From contig JADJWJ010000021.1 in NCBI GenBank assembly GCA_016716425.1, forward strand, positions 124,001 to 188,000: DNA of 64,000 bases, in the 5' to 3' direction. A model generated the notes under the pieces. The model saw only the letters and a program-made list of their open reading frames with translations. It searched no databases and was not told where the DNA came from. The stretch's first letter is position 1, and each line of letters opens with the position of its first letter. Source of the stretch: Betaproteobacteria bacterium. GTDB lineage: Bacteria > Pseudomonadota > Gammaproteobacteria > Burkholderiales > Casimicrobiaceae. Position numbers and translations under genes: made by a program. Of the stretch, positions 1-9,287 are shown in pieces.

Positions 1-131
1 GGCGGCCGGAGGGCGACCTGCCGCCGTTGCCGGCGTCGGCCCCGCCGGTACCCGCACGCGCGCCCGGAGCCCTGCGCAAGCTGCCGCGCCGTCTCTGGCG
101 CGAACTGAAGTACCGCGTGCGAGGCCGCTGA
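1..131 (+). CDS. C-terminal fragment of an unidentified protein (cut by window start)
   Basis: An open frame enters from the left edge and stops at TGA 129-131, sixteen bases before cysD. The 42 visible residues are Pro/Ala-rich and end in a basic tail (RELKYRVRGR). Length, domain and function cannot be judged from this piece. The same direction and short gap suggest it precedes cysD in one transcript. Confidence 0.45.
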   Translation, partial: RPEGDLPPLPASAPPVPARAPGALRKLPRRLWRELKYRVRGR

Positions 132-147
132 GCCGTACACAACGACG

Positions 148-1059
148 ATGTCCACCGAAGTCCTAAGCCTGTCCGTCCTGCGCCGCCTGGAGGCGGAGAG
201 CATCCACATCCTGCGCGAGGTCGCCGCCGAGTTCGAGCGGCCGGTGCTCATGTACTCGGTCGGCAAGGACTCGTCGGTGCTGCTGCGGCTCGCGCAGAAG
301 GCGTTCCATCCGGGCCGCATCCCGTTCCCGCTGCTGCACATCGACACCGCGTACAAGTTCCCCGAGATGTACGCGTTCCGCGACCGCGTCTGCGCCGAGG
401 CCGGCGTGGAACTGCGCGTGCTGCGCAACGAACCCGCGCTCGCCGCCGACGCCAATCCGTGGGACCTGGGCACCGTCAAGTGCTGCGGCTTCCTCAAGAC
501 GCAGGGCCTGCTCGACGCGCTGAGGGCGGGCAACTACGACGCCGTGATTGGCGGCGCCCGGCGCGAGGAGGAGCGCTCGCGCGCGAAGGAGCGCATCTTC
601 TCGTTCCGCGACCGGCACGGCCAGTGGGACCCGAAGAACCAGCGTCCCGAGCTGTGGAACCTCTACAACGGACGCATCCAGCCCGGCGAGAGCATGCGCG
701 TGTTCCCGCTGTCGAACTGGACCGAAGTGGACGTCTGGCGCTACGTCGCGCAGGAGGGGATCGAGGTGGTGCCGCTGTACTTCGCGACCGAGCGCGAGGT
801 CGTGCGCCGCGGCGGCCAGATCATTCCGGCCGGCGCGAAGACGCGGCTCCTCCCCGGCGAGCGGAGCGAGCGGCTGCTCGTCCGCTACCGTACGCTCGGC
901 TGCTATCCGTGCACGGGCGCCGTCGCCTCGTCGGCCCGCACGGTCGGGGAGATCATCACCGAGCTCGAACAGACGCGGTTCTCCGAGCGCGTGACGCGCG
1001 TGATCGACCACGACCAGGACGGCTCGATGGAGCAGAAGAAGCGCGAGGGCTACTTCTGA
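148..1059 (+). CDS. cysD: Sulfate adenylyltransferase subunit 2 (CysD)
   Basis: CysD is the catalytic subunit of ATP sulfurylase. It adenylylates sulfate to adenosine 5'-phosphosulfate, using energy from GTP hydrolysis by CysN, in the cytoplasm. The 303-residue length is normal for the family. The PP-loop SVGKDSS lies near residues 37-43, followed by the family stretches HIDTAYKFPEMY and GGARREEERSRAKER. The C-terminal DGSMEQKKREGYF is the usual CysD ending. The stop codon overlaps the cysNC start (TGATG), so the two subunits are translationally coupled. The PAPS product could feed assimilation or the sulfotransferase-like protein at 27951; the sequence does not decide which. Confidence 0.97.
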   Translation: MSTEVLSLSVLRRLEAESIHILREVAAEFERPVLMYSVGKDSSVLLRLAQKAFHPGRIPFPLLHIDTAYKFPEMYAFRDRVCAEAGVELRVLRNEPALAADANPWDLGTVKCCGFLKTQGLLDALRAGNYDAVIGGARREEERSRAKERIFSFRDRHGQWDPKNQRPELWNLYNGRIQPGESMRVFPLSNWTEVDVWRYVAQEGIEVVPLYFATEREVVRRGGQIIPAGAKTRLLPGERSERLLVRYRTLGCYPCTGAVASSARTVGEIITELEQTRFSERVTRVIDHDQDGSMEQKKREGYF

Positions 1060-2972
1060 TGGCGACCGGCCGAACCGGCGCCGACGCCGTGCAGGCGCGC
1101 GAGCCCGATCTGCTGCGTTTCACGACGGCGGGCAGCGTGGACGACGGCAAGTCGACGCTGATCGGCCGGCTGCTGCACGACGCGGGCGCCATCTACGAGG
1201 ACCAGCTCGCGGCGCTGCGCGGGAAGGCGCCGGTCGCGGGCGCGGCGCTGGACCTGGCGCTCGTGACCGACGGGCTGCGCGCCGAGCGCGAGCAGGGGAT
1301 CACGATCGACGTCGCCTATCGGTACTTCGCCACACCCAGGCGCCGGTTCATCATTGCCGACACACCGGGCCACGTGCAGTACACGCGGAACATGGCCACC
1401 GGCGCGTCGACGGCGGACCTCGCGGTCATCCTGATCGACGCGCAGCTCGGCATTCAGACGCAGTCGAAGCGGCACGCGTTCATCGTGTCGCTGCTCGGCG
1501 TCCCGCGCGTCGTCGTCGCCGTCAACAAGATGGACCTCGTCGGCTACGACGCCGCGGTGTTCGAGCGCATCCGCGACGAGTACGGCGCGTGGGCGGCGCG
1601 GCTCGGCTTCGCCGACCTCGTGTTCATCCCGATCAGCGCGCTGGCCGGCGACAACGTGGTGACGGGCAGCGGTCGCATGCCGTGGTACGACGGTCCGTCG
1701 CTGCTGACGCACCTCGAGCACGTGTACGTCGCCGGCGACGCCAACCTGATCGACTTTCGCTTCCCGGTCCAGCGCGTCGTGCGCCCCGACCAGTCGTTCC
1801 GCGGCTACGCCGGGCAGGTGGTGTCGGGAGTCGTGCGACCCGGCGACGAGGTGGTCGTGCTGCCGTCGGGCCTGCGGACGCGCGTCACGCGCATCGTGAC
1901 GCGCGGACCCGACCTCGATTACGCGTTTCCGCCGCAGTCGGTGACCCTGTGCCTTGCCGACGACGTCGACGTGAGCCGCGGCGACATGATCGCGCATCCG
2001 CGGAACGTCCCGGTGGTCGAGCGATCCGTCGAGGCCATGGTCGTGTGGATGGCCGACGCGCCGCTGGCGGAGGGCCGCACGTACATGATCAAACACACGA
2101 CGCGCACGGTGAAGGCGGCGTGCGGAAAGATCGCGTATCGCGTGAATCCGGACACGCTGCACCGCGAGCAGGCGACCGAGCTCGGCCTGAACGAGATCGG
2201 CCGCGTGCGCATGACGCTGTACCAGCCGCTCTTCGTCGACGAGTACCGGAAGAACCGCGCGACCGGCAGCTTCGTCCTGATCGACCCGGCGACCAACGCG
2301 ACGGCGGGCGCCGGCATGACGATCGACCGGCGCGCGTCGCCGGCCCCCGGCGACGTCGCGGACGGGCTGCAGGTGGCAACCAACGTGTTCCGCCAGGCGA
2401 GCCGGGTCGACGCCGCCGAGCGCGCGCGCGTGCTCGGGCAGGCGCCGCTCACCGTCTGGCTGACGGGGCTGTCCGGCTCCGGCAAGTCGACGGTCGCGCA
2501 TGCGCTGGAGCGGCGGCTGATCGACGCCGGCCGTGCGTGCTTCGTGCTCGACGGCGACAATCTGCGCCACGGCCTCACGCGCGACCTGGGCTTCACGCCG
2601 CAGGCCCGGCGCGAGAACGTGCGGCGCGTCGCGGAGGCGGCGAAGCTCATGAACGACGCCGGGCTCGTCGTGGTCACCGCGCTGATCTCGCCGTACGAGG
2701 AAGATCGCGCGATGGCGCGCGAGATCATCGGCCCCGAGCGGTTCTTCGAGACCTACCTCGCGGCTGGCGTCGACGCGTGCGAGCGGCGCGACCCCAAGGG
2801 GCTGTACGCGAAGGCGCGCCGCGGCGAGATTCCGGACTTCACCGGCATCAGCGCGCCCTACGAGGTGCCGGCGGCGCCGGCGATCGAGCTTGCGACCGGC
2901 ACCGAGAGCGTCGAGCAGAGCGTCGAAGCGCTGTTCGCCGCGGTCCTGCGGCGCGTCGCGCAGCCGCGCTGA
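1059..2972 (+). CDS. cysNC: Fused sulfate adenylyltransferase subunit 1 / APS kinase (CysNC)
   Basis: This is a 637-residue bifunctional protein. Residues about 20-450 are the CysN GTPase, with P-loop GSVDDGKST (25-33), DTPGH and NKMD motifs and EF-Tu-like beta-barrel domains. Residues about 460-637 are APS kinase (CysC) with P-loop GLSGSGKST (470-478) and the LDGDNLRHGL substrate loop. Together with CysD it makes APS and then PAPS. The ATG at 1059 overlaps the cysD stop and begins just before the conserved N-terminus LLRFTTAGSVDDG. A longer open frame upstream is only read-through in the cysD region. Both nucleotide-binding sites look intact. Confidence 0.96.
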   Translation: MATGRTGADAVQAREPDLLRFTTAGSVDDGKSTLIGRLLHDAGAIYEDQLAALRGKAPVAGAALDLALVTDGLRAEREQGITIDVAYRYFATPRRRFIIADTPGHVQYTRNMATGASTADLAVILIDAQLGIQTQSKRHAFIVSLLGVPRVVVAVNKMDLVGYDAAVFERIRDEYGAWAARLGFADLVFIPISALAGDNVVTGSGRMPWYDGPSLLTHLEHVYVAGDANLIDFRFPVQRVVRPDQSFRGYAGQVVSGVVRPGDEVVVLPSGLRTRVTRIVTRGPDLDYAFPPQSVTLCLADDVDVSRGDMIAHPRNVPVVERSVEAMVVWMADAPLAEGRTYMIKHTTRTVKAACGKIAYRVNPDTLHREQATELGLNEIGRVRMTLYQPLFVDEYRKNRATGSFVLIDPATNATAGAGMTIDRRASPAPGDVADGLQVATNVFRQASRVDAAERARVLGQAPLTVWLTGLSGSGKSTVAHALERRLIDAGRACFVLDGDNLRHGLTRDLGFTPQARRENVRRVAEAAKLMNDAGLVVVTALISPYEEDRAMAREIIGPERFFETYLAAGVDACERRDPKGLYAKARRGEIPDFTGISAPYEVPAAPAIELATGTESVEQSVEALFAAVLRRVAQPR

Positions 2973-2985
2973 CCGCGCCGGCGCT

Positions 2986-3648
2986 TCAGCCGCACCGCAC
3001 CGGCTGGCCGTACGTCGCGAACTGCGCGAGCACGACCGCCATCTCCTCCGGTGGCAGCCGCGCGGGCTCGCCGACCTGCAGCGCCCGCCAGTACATCTCG
3101 GCCAGCGTTTCGACCTCGACGGCCAGCGCGAGCGCATCGGCCAGCGTGCCGCCGAGCGCGATCATCCCGTGATGGGCGAGCAGGCACGCCTTGCGGCCAT
3201 CGAGCGCGGCGACCGCGTGGTCGGACAGCGCCTGCGTGCCGAACGTTGCGTACGGCGCGCAGCGGACGTCGTCGCCGCCGGCGACCGCGATCATGTAGTG
3301 AAACGCCGGGATGCCGCGGTCGAGACACGCGAGCGTCGTCGCGAACGGCGCGTGCGCATGCACGATCGCGTTCGCGTCGGCGCGGCTCGCGTAGATGTCG
3401 CGGTGGAAGCGCCACTCCGACGAGGGCGCCCGCCCGCCCGCCGGCTCGCCCGCGAGCGTCATCGCGACGATGTCCTCCGGCGCGAGCGCGGCGTACGGCA
3501 TGCCGGTGGGCGTGACGAGGAACCCGGCGAAGCCCTCGTGCGCGAGTCGCGCACTGACGTTGCCCGACTTGCCGCGGTTGATGCCGGCCGCGTTCATCGC
3601 GAGCGCGGTCGCGATCACCTCCGCGCGCAGCGTGCGTTCGTCGATCAT
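2986..3648 (-). CDS. Class II aldolase/adducin family protein
   Basis: This 220-residue protein belongs to the zinc-dependent class II aldolase family (FucA/AraD/MtnB fold). The expected metal and catalytic residues are present: Glu78 (SSEWRFH), His97 and His99 (IVHAHAPF) and His159 (LLAHHGMIALG). It lies downstream of mtnA on the same strand with only repeat DNA between. That context fits cleavage of 5-methylthioribulose-1-phosphate or 5-deoxyribulose-1-phosphate to DHAP plus an aldehyde (DHAP-shunt aldolase), rather than the MtnB dehydratase; this is inference. The start MIDERTLRAE at 3648 is where family similarity begins. The frame stays open through the whole upstream repeat array, and ATG 3666 is an alternative. 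Confidence 0.85.
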   Translation of the reverse strand: MIDERTLRAEVIATALAMNAAGINRGKSGNVSARLAHEGFAGFLVTPTGMPYAALAPEDIVAMTLAGEPAGGRAPSSEWRFHRDIYASRADANAIVHAHAPFATTLACLDRGIPAFHYMIAVAGGDDVRCAPYATFGTQALSDHAVAALDGRKACLLAHHGMIALGGTLADALALAVEVETLAEMYWRALQVGEPARLPPEEMAVVLAQFATYGQPVRCG

Positions 3649-3681
3649 GGCCACACACCGGAGCATAACGGACTCGAACGC

Positions 3682-4283
3682 CCTCGGCCTCCGCGCGCCG
3701 TTGCGGCGTGCGACGCGGGAGTCGTCGGCCTCGGAGCAATCGCCCGGCGACGCGCCCTTCGGGCCTTGGCTCGGCCTGCGGCCTCGCCCGCCGGGCTCAT
3801 GCCTCGGCCTCCGCGCGCCGTTGCGGCGTGCGACGCGGGAGTCGTCGGCCTCGGAGCAATCGCCCGGCGACGCGCCCTTCGGGCCTTGGCTCGGCCTGCG
3901 GCCTCGCCCGCCGGGCTCATGCCTCGGCCTCCGCGCGCCGTTGCGGCGTGCGACGCGGGAGTCGTCGGCCTCGGAGCAATCGCCCGGCCACGCGCCCTTC
4001 AGGCCTTGGCTCGGCCTGCGGCCTCGCCCGCCGGGCTCATGCCTCGGCCTCCGCGCGCCGTTGCGGCGTGCGACGCGGGAGTCGTCGGCCTCCGGAGCAA
4101 TCGCCCGGCGACGCGCCCTTCGGGCCTTGGCTCGGCCTGCGGCCTCGCCCGCCGGGCTCATGCCCTCGGCCTCCGCGCGCCGTTGCGGCGTGCGACGCGG
4201 GAGTCGTCGGCCTCGGAGCAATCACCCGGCGACGCGCCCTTCGGGCCTTGGCTCGGCCTGCGGCCTCGCCCGCCGGGCTCATG
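3682..4283. repeat. Five-copy 120-bp direct tandem repeat between mtnA and the aldolase gene
   Basis: Units begin at 3682, 3802, 3922, 4042 and 4164. The first three spacings are exactly 120 bp; a one-base insertion in unit 4 and another at the 4/5 junction give 122. Units are almost identical. On the minus strand each begins with ATGAGCCCG, and the first read ATG (4282) overlaps the mtnA stop as ATGA. Because 120 is a multiple of three, the minus strand stays open (MSPAGEAAGRAKARRARRR repeated). This is repeat expansion, not a CRISPR: units are contiguous with no spacers. Confidence 0.93.
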
Positions 4284-5385
4284 CTCGCTCGGGGAACATC
4301 GCGGCGAGCCAGTCGCGGGACGCGCGGGTGATGCCGCGCTCGGTGACGAGTCCCGTGATCAGTCGCGCCGGCGTCACGTCGAACGCATAGTTGACGGCCT
4401 TCGTCCCGTGCGGCGCGATGGCGACGCGGACGGTCTGGCCGTAGTCGTCCCGGCCCGCGACGGTCAGCACCTCGTCGCTGTCGCGCGCCTCGATCGGGAT
4501 CGCCGCGCCGTCGGCCGTGTTCCAGTCGATCGTCGGCGACGGCACGGCTGCGTAGAACGGCACGTTGTTGTCGCGCGCGGCGAGCGCCTTGTCGTACGTG
4601 CCGATCTTGTTGCAGACGTCGCCGTTGCGCGCCACGCGGTCGGCGCCGACGATCACGAGGTCGACGTCGCCGCGCTGCATCAACAGTCCGGCGGCGCTGT
4701 CCGCGAACAGCGTGTGCGGGATCCCGCGCTGCGCGAGTTCCCACGCCGTCAGGTTCGCGCCCTGCAGCCGCGGCCGCGTCTCGCTCACCCACACCGACAG
4801 CGCCAGCCCATCGGCGTGGGCGAGGAACAGCGGCGCGGTCGCGGTGCCCCACCCGCAGGTGGCGAGCGCCCCGGCGTTGCAGTGGGTCATCACGCGGACC
4901 GGACCGGGCCGCCGCTGCGCGATGCCGCGCAGCAGCGCGAGCCCGTGCTCGCCGATCGCGCGGTTGAAGGCGGCGTCCTCCGCCGCGATGGCGTCGGCCT
5001 CCGCCCACGCGGCGTCGGCGCGCGCCGACGGGGAAAGCGGCGCGACGCGGGCACGCACGCGGTCGAGCGCCCAGCGCAGGTTGACCGCGGTCGGCCGCGT
5101 CGCGTCCAGCGCCGCGTGCGCCTTCGCCAGCGCCGCGTCCGACGGATCGCGGTCGAGCGCAAGGGCGAGGCCATAGGCGCCGACGGCGCCGATCAGCGGG
5201 GCGCCGCGGATCCACATCCGGCGGATCGCGAGCGCCGCCGCATCCGGGTCGGCGATCTTCGCGCGCACGAGTGCGTGCGGCAGCGCGCGCTGGTCGATGA
5301 CGTCGATGTGCCGGGCGCCGGCAGGCCGCAGCAGCGCACGGTACGGTGCCGGATCCTCGTGGGCGGGCAGGGCGTCGCGGTGCAT
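4279..5385 (-). CDS. mtnA: S-methyl-5-thioribose-1-phosphate isomerase (MtnA)
   Basis: MtnA is an aldose-ketose isomerase converting 5-methylthioribose-1-phosphate (or 5-deoxyribose-1-phosphate in promiscuous members) to the ribulose form, part of salvage of methylthioadenosine. The 368-residue length is typical. The substrate-loop motif RGAPLIGAVGAYG lies near residue 60, catalytic Cys169 is in THCNAGALAT, and Asp249 is in GADRVARNGDVCNKIGTY. The initiator-factor-2B-like C-terminus is complete. The stop codon falls within the first ATGA of the 120-bp repeat array. The next gene on the strand is a class II aldolase, which suggests a two-step salvage route. Confidence 0.95.
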   Translation of the reverse strand: MHRDALPAHEDPAPYRALLRPAGARHIDVIDQRALPHALVRAKIADPDAAALAIRRMWIRGAPLIGAVGAYGLALALDRDPSDAALAKAHAALDATRPTAVNLRWALDRVRARVAPLSPSARADAAWAEADAIAAEDAAFNRAIGEHGLALLRGIAQRRPGPVRVMTHCNAGALATCGWGTATAPLFLAHADGLALSVWVSETRPRLQGANLTAWELAQRGIPHTLFADSAAGLLMQRGDVDLVIVGADRVARNGDVCNKIGTYDKALAARDNNVPFYAAVPSPTIDWNTADGAAIPIEARDSDEVLTVAGRDDYGQTVRVAIAPHGTKAVNYAFDVTPARLITGLVTERGITRASRDWLAAMFPERA

Positions 5386-5515
5386 GCGGCGATTCTAGCG
5401 CGGCGCGCGGCCGCCCACGGGGCGTTCGGACGTCACGACCAGACGCAGTGGCGCCGAGGCCGCCGGGGTCGCTTTCGTTCTCCCTGCGCCCGCGTGCCTC
5501 GTGGTGCGACGCTGC

Positions 5516-7624
5516 CTACTTCATCACCTGCACGAGGTTGTTGAAGTCGTCGGTCCACACGCGCCAGTCGCGGCGCGGCGTGATGTCCGAGGCGGCTTCG
5601 GCGAGCTTCGGCTCCGCGAGCCGCGCCGCGTCCTGCGCGACCAGCACCCACGACGACGAGTTGCCGAGCGCGTCGGCGCCCGGATCGTCGATCCAGAGCA
5701 CCGCGAGGCCCAACTCGTGCGCGATGCCCTCGACGACCGGGACGAGGTCGAGGTAGCGGTTGGTCACGTGGAACGCGATGACGCCATCCGGCTTCATGTG
5801 CTTCAGGTACACCTGCATCGCCTCGCGGGTGATGAGGTGCACCGGGATCGCGTCGCTCGAGAACGCGTCGATCGCCAGCACGTCGAAGCCCTGCGGGTCC
5901 TCCCGCTCGAGCTTCAGGCGGGCATCGCCCAGCGGCAGCTCGATCGTCGCGTCGCTGTCTTTCAGGTAGGAGAAGTCCCGCTGCGCGATCTCGACGACGC
6001 CGGGGTTGATGTCGTAGAAGCGGTAGACGTCGCCCTTGCTGCCGTAGGTCGCGATTGTCCCGGCGCCCAGGCCGATGATGCCGACCTTGATCGGGTCGGC
6101 GCGCGGATGCAGCGCCTCGATGACGCGGCCCACGCCGGAGGTCCTCGTGTAGTAGCTCGAGGGCTCCGCCTTGAGGTCCGCGTCGAGGTACTGCTTGCCG
6201 TGCATGATGTTCCCGTGGACCAGCTGGCGTCGCTGGTCGGGGCCGGTGCCGGCCTCCTGCACGCGCAGCACGCCGTAGAAGTTGCGCGAGACGACGATCG
6301 CCGATTCGTAGAACTCGATCACCGCCCACACGCCGCAGCCGATCGTCACGAACAGCGACGTGAGCGCGAGCACACCGTACACCGCCGCCTCGCGACGCAC
6401 CTGCCACAGCAGGAGCAGCGCGCAGACCACGAGCGCGCCGCCCAACTCGAAGTCGGCGGGCAGGACCAGCGGCGCGACGATGCCGACCAGCGCCGCGCCC
6501 AGCGCGCCCCCCAGCGAGATCATCAGGTAGAAGCGCGTCAGGTGCGCTGGCGCGGGCTTCAGCCGCACGAGTTCGCCGTGGCAGAACATGCAGGCGAGGA
6601 ACAGTCCCGTGCAGAACACGCCGACCTGGATCGCGAGCTCGTGGGTCATGTCCGGATCGGCGTACGTCCAGGCCATCACCCCGAGTGCGGCGGCGAGCAT
6701 CGCCAGCATGATGTCGCGCCGGTACCAGCCGCTGCCGTCGAAGCAGAGGATGAACGTCAGCAGGTACAGCGACAGCGGCGCGATCCACAGCAGCGGCACC
6801 GACGCGACGTTCTGCGTGATGTGGTTGCTCACGGCGAGCAGCAGCACCGAGGCGGTCGCGGCGAGCGCGCACCACAGGACCTGCCGCGCGGTCGTCGGCG
6901 GACGCTCGGCTTCGGCAGGCGGAACGCGAGGGTCGGACGCGAGACTCCCGGTGGCGGCGGGGCCCGCCGGCGTACCTGCCGGAAATTCGAGTCGCACCCT
7001 CGTTTTCGCGAGGCTCGCGAACGCCGCCGCGGCAGCGAGGCCGACGAACAGCGCGTAGCCGGCCGACCAGCCCCAGGCCTGCATCCGGGTGGCGATCCAC
7101 GGCTCGAGCAGGAACGGGTAGCCCAACAGGCCGAGCAGCGACGCGAAGTTCGACAGCGCGAAGAGCCGATAGGGATTGCGGCCCGGAAACCGGCGCGCGA
7201 ACCACACCTGCACGAGCGGGCTCGTCGTCGACAGCAGGAAGTAGGGCAGCCCGATCGTCCCGAAGAGCAGCCCCAGGATCAGCCAGATCGGGTTCTCTTC
7301 GCCGGAGGGCTTCCAGAAGGCGCCGGGCACGATCGGCAGTGCGATGAGGCTCACCACCAGCAGTGCGACGTGGAGCCTGACCTGGCCGCGCGCGGAGAAC
7401 CGGCGGACCGTGTAGTCGGCGTAGGCATAGCCCATGAGCAGCGTGGTCTGGAAGAACACGAGGCAGGTCGCCCAGACCGCGGCAGAGCCCCCGAACCACG
7501 GCAGGATCTGCTTGGCGACGATCGGCTGGACGAGAAAGAGCAGGAATGCGCTGCCGAAGATCGTCAGGGCGTAGAGCAGCATCGGCAAGTCCGGGAGCGG
7601 GGCTGGGGGTGCGCGAGCCCGCAT
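5516..7624 (-). CDS. Polytopic membrane protein with C-terminal spermidine-synthase-like domain
   Basis: This is a roughly 702-residue fusion. The first ~430 residues form about a dozen hydrophobic segments (MLLYALTIFGSAFLLFLVQP onward). The C-terminal ~250 residues carry a spermidine/spermine-synthase-type Rossmann fold with GIIGLGAGTIATYG, FYDINP and DAFSSDAIPVHL. Such fusions are common in proteobacteria and their substrate is unknown. The polyamine-synthase name comes from the fold only. The start could be ATG 7624 or ATG 7582 (MLLYALTIF), the latter directly before the first membrane helix. A similar architecture recurs at 17061. Confidence 0.85.
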   Translation of the reverse strand: MRARAPPAPLPDLPMLLYALTIFGSAFLLFLVQPIVAKQILPWFGGSAAVWATCLVFFQTTLLMGYAYADYTVRRFSARGQVRLHVALLVVSLIALPIVPGAFWKPSGEENPIWLILGLLFGTIGLPYFLLSTTSPLVQVWFARRFPGRNPYRLFALSNFASLLGLLGYPFLLEPWIATRMQAWGWSAGYALFVGLAAAAAFASLAKTRVRLEFPAGTPAGPAATGSLASDPRVPPAEAERPPTTARQVLWCALAATASVLLLAVSNHITQNVASVPLLWIAPLSLYLLTFILCFDGSGWYRRDIMLAMLAAALGVMAWTYADPDMTHELAIQVGVFCTGLFLACMFCHGELVRLKPAPAHLTRFYLMISLGGALGAALVGIVAPLVLPADFELGGALVVCALLLLWQVRREAAVYGVLALTSLFVTIGCGVWAVIEFYESAIVVSRNFYGVLRVQEAGTGPDQRRQLVHGNIMHGKQYLDADLKAEPSSYYTRTSGVGRVIEALHPRADPIKVGIIGLGAGTIATYGSKGDVYRFYDINPGVVEIAQRDFSYLKDSDATIELPLGDARLKLEREDPQGFDVLAIDAFSSDAIPVHLITREAMQVYLKHMKPDGVIAFHVTNRYLDLVPVVEGIAHELGLAVLWIDDPGADALGNSSSWVLVAQDAARLAEPKLAEAASDITPRRDWRVWTDDFNNLVQVMK

Positions 7625-7863
7625 TGTAATGGCACCGGGGCGGACGCTCGCGGCGGGGGGCACGGCTGCTGCCGTCGGCGCGTTCCCGCCACCACCGGAC
7701 CGCCGCTGCTCGACGAGGAAGGCGCCGCCTTCGTGCAGCGCGGCATCTGCGTCGTCGCGGCTTCGCGCGATGCCGCGCGCGACGCGGTCGGAAGCGCCGC
7801 TTTGCGATCGCTCGCGCAAACCCCGGGACTTTTCCGACGCCCCGGCGGACGCCGGCGGCCCGG
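7625..7863. other. Intergenic stretch without a recognised gene
   Basis: These 239 bp separate the frameshifted membrane gene from the spermidine-synthase-like gene. No convincing ORF, hairpin terminator or promoter motif was found. Confidence 0.4.
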
Positions 7864-9286
7864 TCAGGGCGCCGGGGTCGGCGCCGCGGGCGCGGGCGGC
7901 GGGTGCTGCGCGGCCCACCGCCGCGCGAACGCCTGCCACCCGAGCACGACAAACACGACGACGAGCGGCGCCATGTGCAGCGCCGCGCGGTTGACGGTCG
8001 TCTGGTCGGTGATGTACGCGCTCGCCGTCGTGTACGCAAACACGAAGAACAGGAAGGTCAGCCCGGCGACGACCGTGAGCGTGAGGGGTGCGAGCGCCGG
8101 CGCGAGCAACTGCCGCCACGCGAGCAGCGCGACGGCGACGGCCGCGTACCACAGCAGGTGCCAGTTGCCGAGCAGGAAGAAGCTCTGCGCGAGGTCGCTC
8201 CAGGGGGCGGCGAACGTCGCGTCGATCCGGTAGTTGAACAGCGTGAAGGGGAACCGGGCGAGCACGACGAGCGCGACGACGACGAGGGCGAAACCGATGC
8301 CGGCAAGCTTCAGGCCGCGGCGCGGGAGCAGGACCACGAGCAGGCCGGGAACGAGTGTTACCGCCCAGAACCAGCCGGGGTTCTTGATCTGCGTGCACGC
8401 GGCCGCGAACAGCAGCGCGAGCGCGGCGTCGCGGCGGTCGCGCGACGCCGCCCAGCGCAGCAGCGCAACCGCGGCGACCGTGTAGAAGGCCGCCATCGGC
8501 AGGTCGGCGTAGCCGGCGAGGGCGACGTGCACGTTGGCGAGCGGCAGCGACGCGACGAGCAGCGTGCCGGCCAGCGCGGCCCCCGCCGTCGCGCCGAGCG
8601 AGCGCAGACCGCCGTAGACCGCGAGCGCCAGCGCCGCACCGATCTGCCACCACGGCCAGTTCATCAGCGCGTCGTCCCAGCGGCCGAGCCACAGGCACGC
8701 GTACACCTGCAGCAGCGGCATCGTCGGCGGATACTCGGGCGACGCGTCGAACCAGACGGCGCCGTTGGCCGCGAGCCACTCGTTGACGCGCGCGAACGGC
8801 GCGAGGTAGCCCAGTTCGAACCAGACGCGCGCCTTGGTCGCCCACTGCGTCCACGCGTCCCACGGGTAGAGCGGGCGCGACGCGACCTCGGCGCCCAGCA
8901 GTCCGAAGCGCAGCACGATCCACGCCACGCCGATCCACCAGACGACGCGTGCGGCATCGCCGATCCCGCTCGGGGTCGCGGCCGCGTTGCGCGCAGCCGC
9001 GACCAGCGCAGGCCGCTGCCGGCGCCAGGCAAGCGCGAGCAGCGCCGCTGCGGCGATGGCCAGCGGCAGCGCGACCGCGAGGAGCCCCGAAGCGCACGCC
9101 GGCCGCGGACAGCACGCGCATCCAGACGGTCGTGAGGAACGCGCCGGCGAGGTAGCCCGCGCCGGCGATCCACGCGGCCTCGCCTTCGGCGTCCGGTGCG
9201 GGTACCGGCGCACGCAGCAGCAGGACCACGCCGATGCCGAGCAACCACGGCAGCAGCAGGCCCACGGTGAGCAGGACCGCGTCCAC
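7864..9286 (-). pseudogene. GT-C-like polytopic membrane protein gene with apparent +1 frameshift
   Basis: The reading frame starts at GTG 9286 (VDAVLLTVGLLLPWLLGIG) but breaks at a C4 run at 9085-9088 (G4 on the coding strand). Removing one base joins it to the long hydrophobic frame that ends at 7864, giving a 473-residue protein. The joined protein has around ten or more membrane segments and a luminal-type motif YPWDAWTQWATKARVW, like GT39-type (GT-C) sugar transferases that use polyprenyl donors. Neighbours are polysaccharide genes, so a lipid-linked sugar role is plausible. A sequencing error in the homopolymer, a true null mutation or programmed slippage cannot be told apart here. Confidence 0.7.
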
Positions 9287-9287
9287 G

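Noticed and set aside
3649..4221. N-terminal extension of the aldolase through the repeat array (411 codons)
   Set aside because: The extension is only repeat-derived basic sequence, changes frame between copies because of the one-base insertions, and the family domain starts at 3648.
3682..4283. CRISPR array
   Set aside because: The units abut without unique spacers, are 120 bp long and not palindromic in the CRISPR manner; no cas genes are present.
5516..9286. One 1256-residue fusion of the GT-C-like protein and the spermidine-synthase-like protein
   Set aside because: The open frame joins them only by passing through about 1.4 kb of wrong-frame sequence after the C4 frameshift. The hydrophobic coding signal in the other frame, ending at 7864, shows two separate genes.
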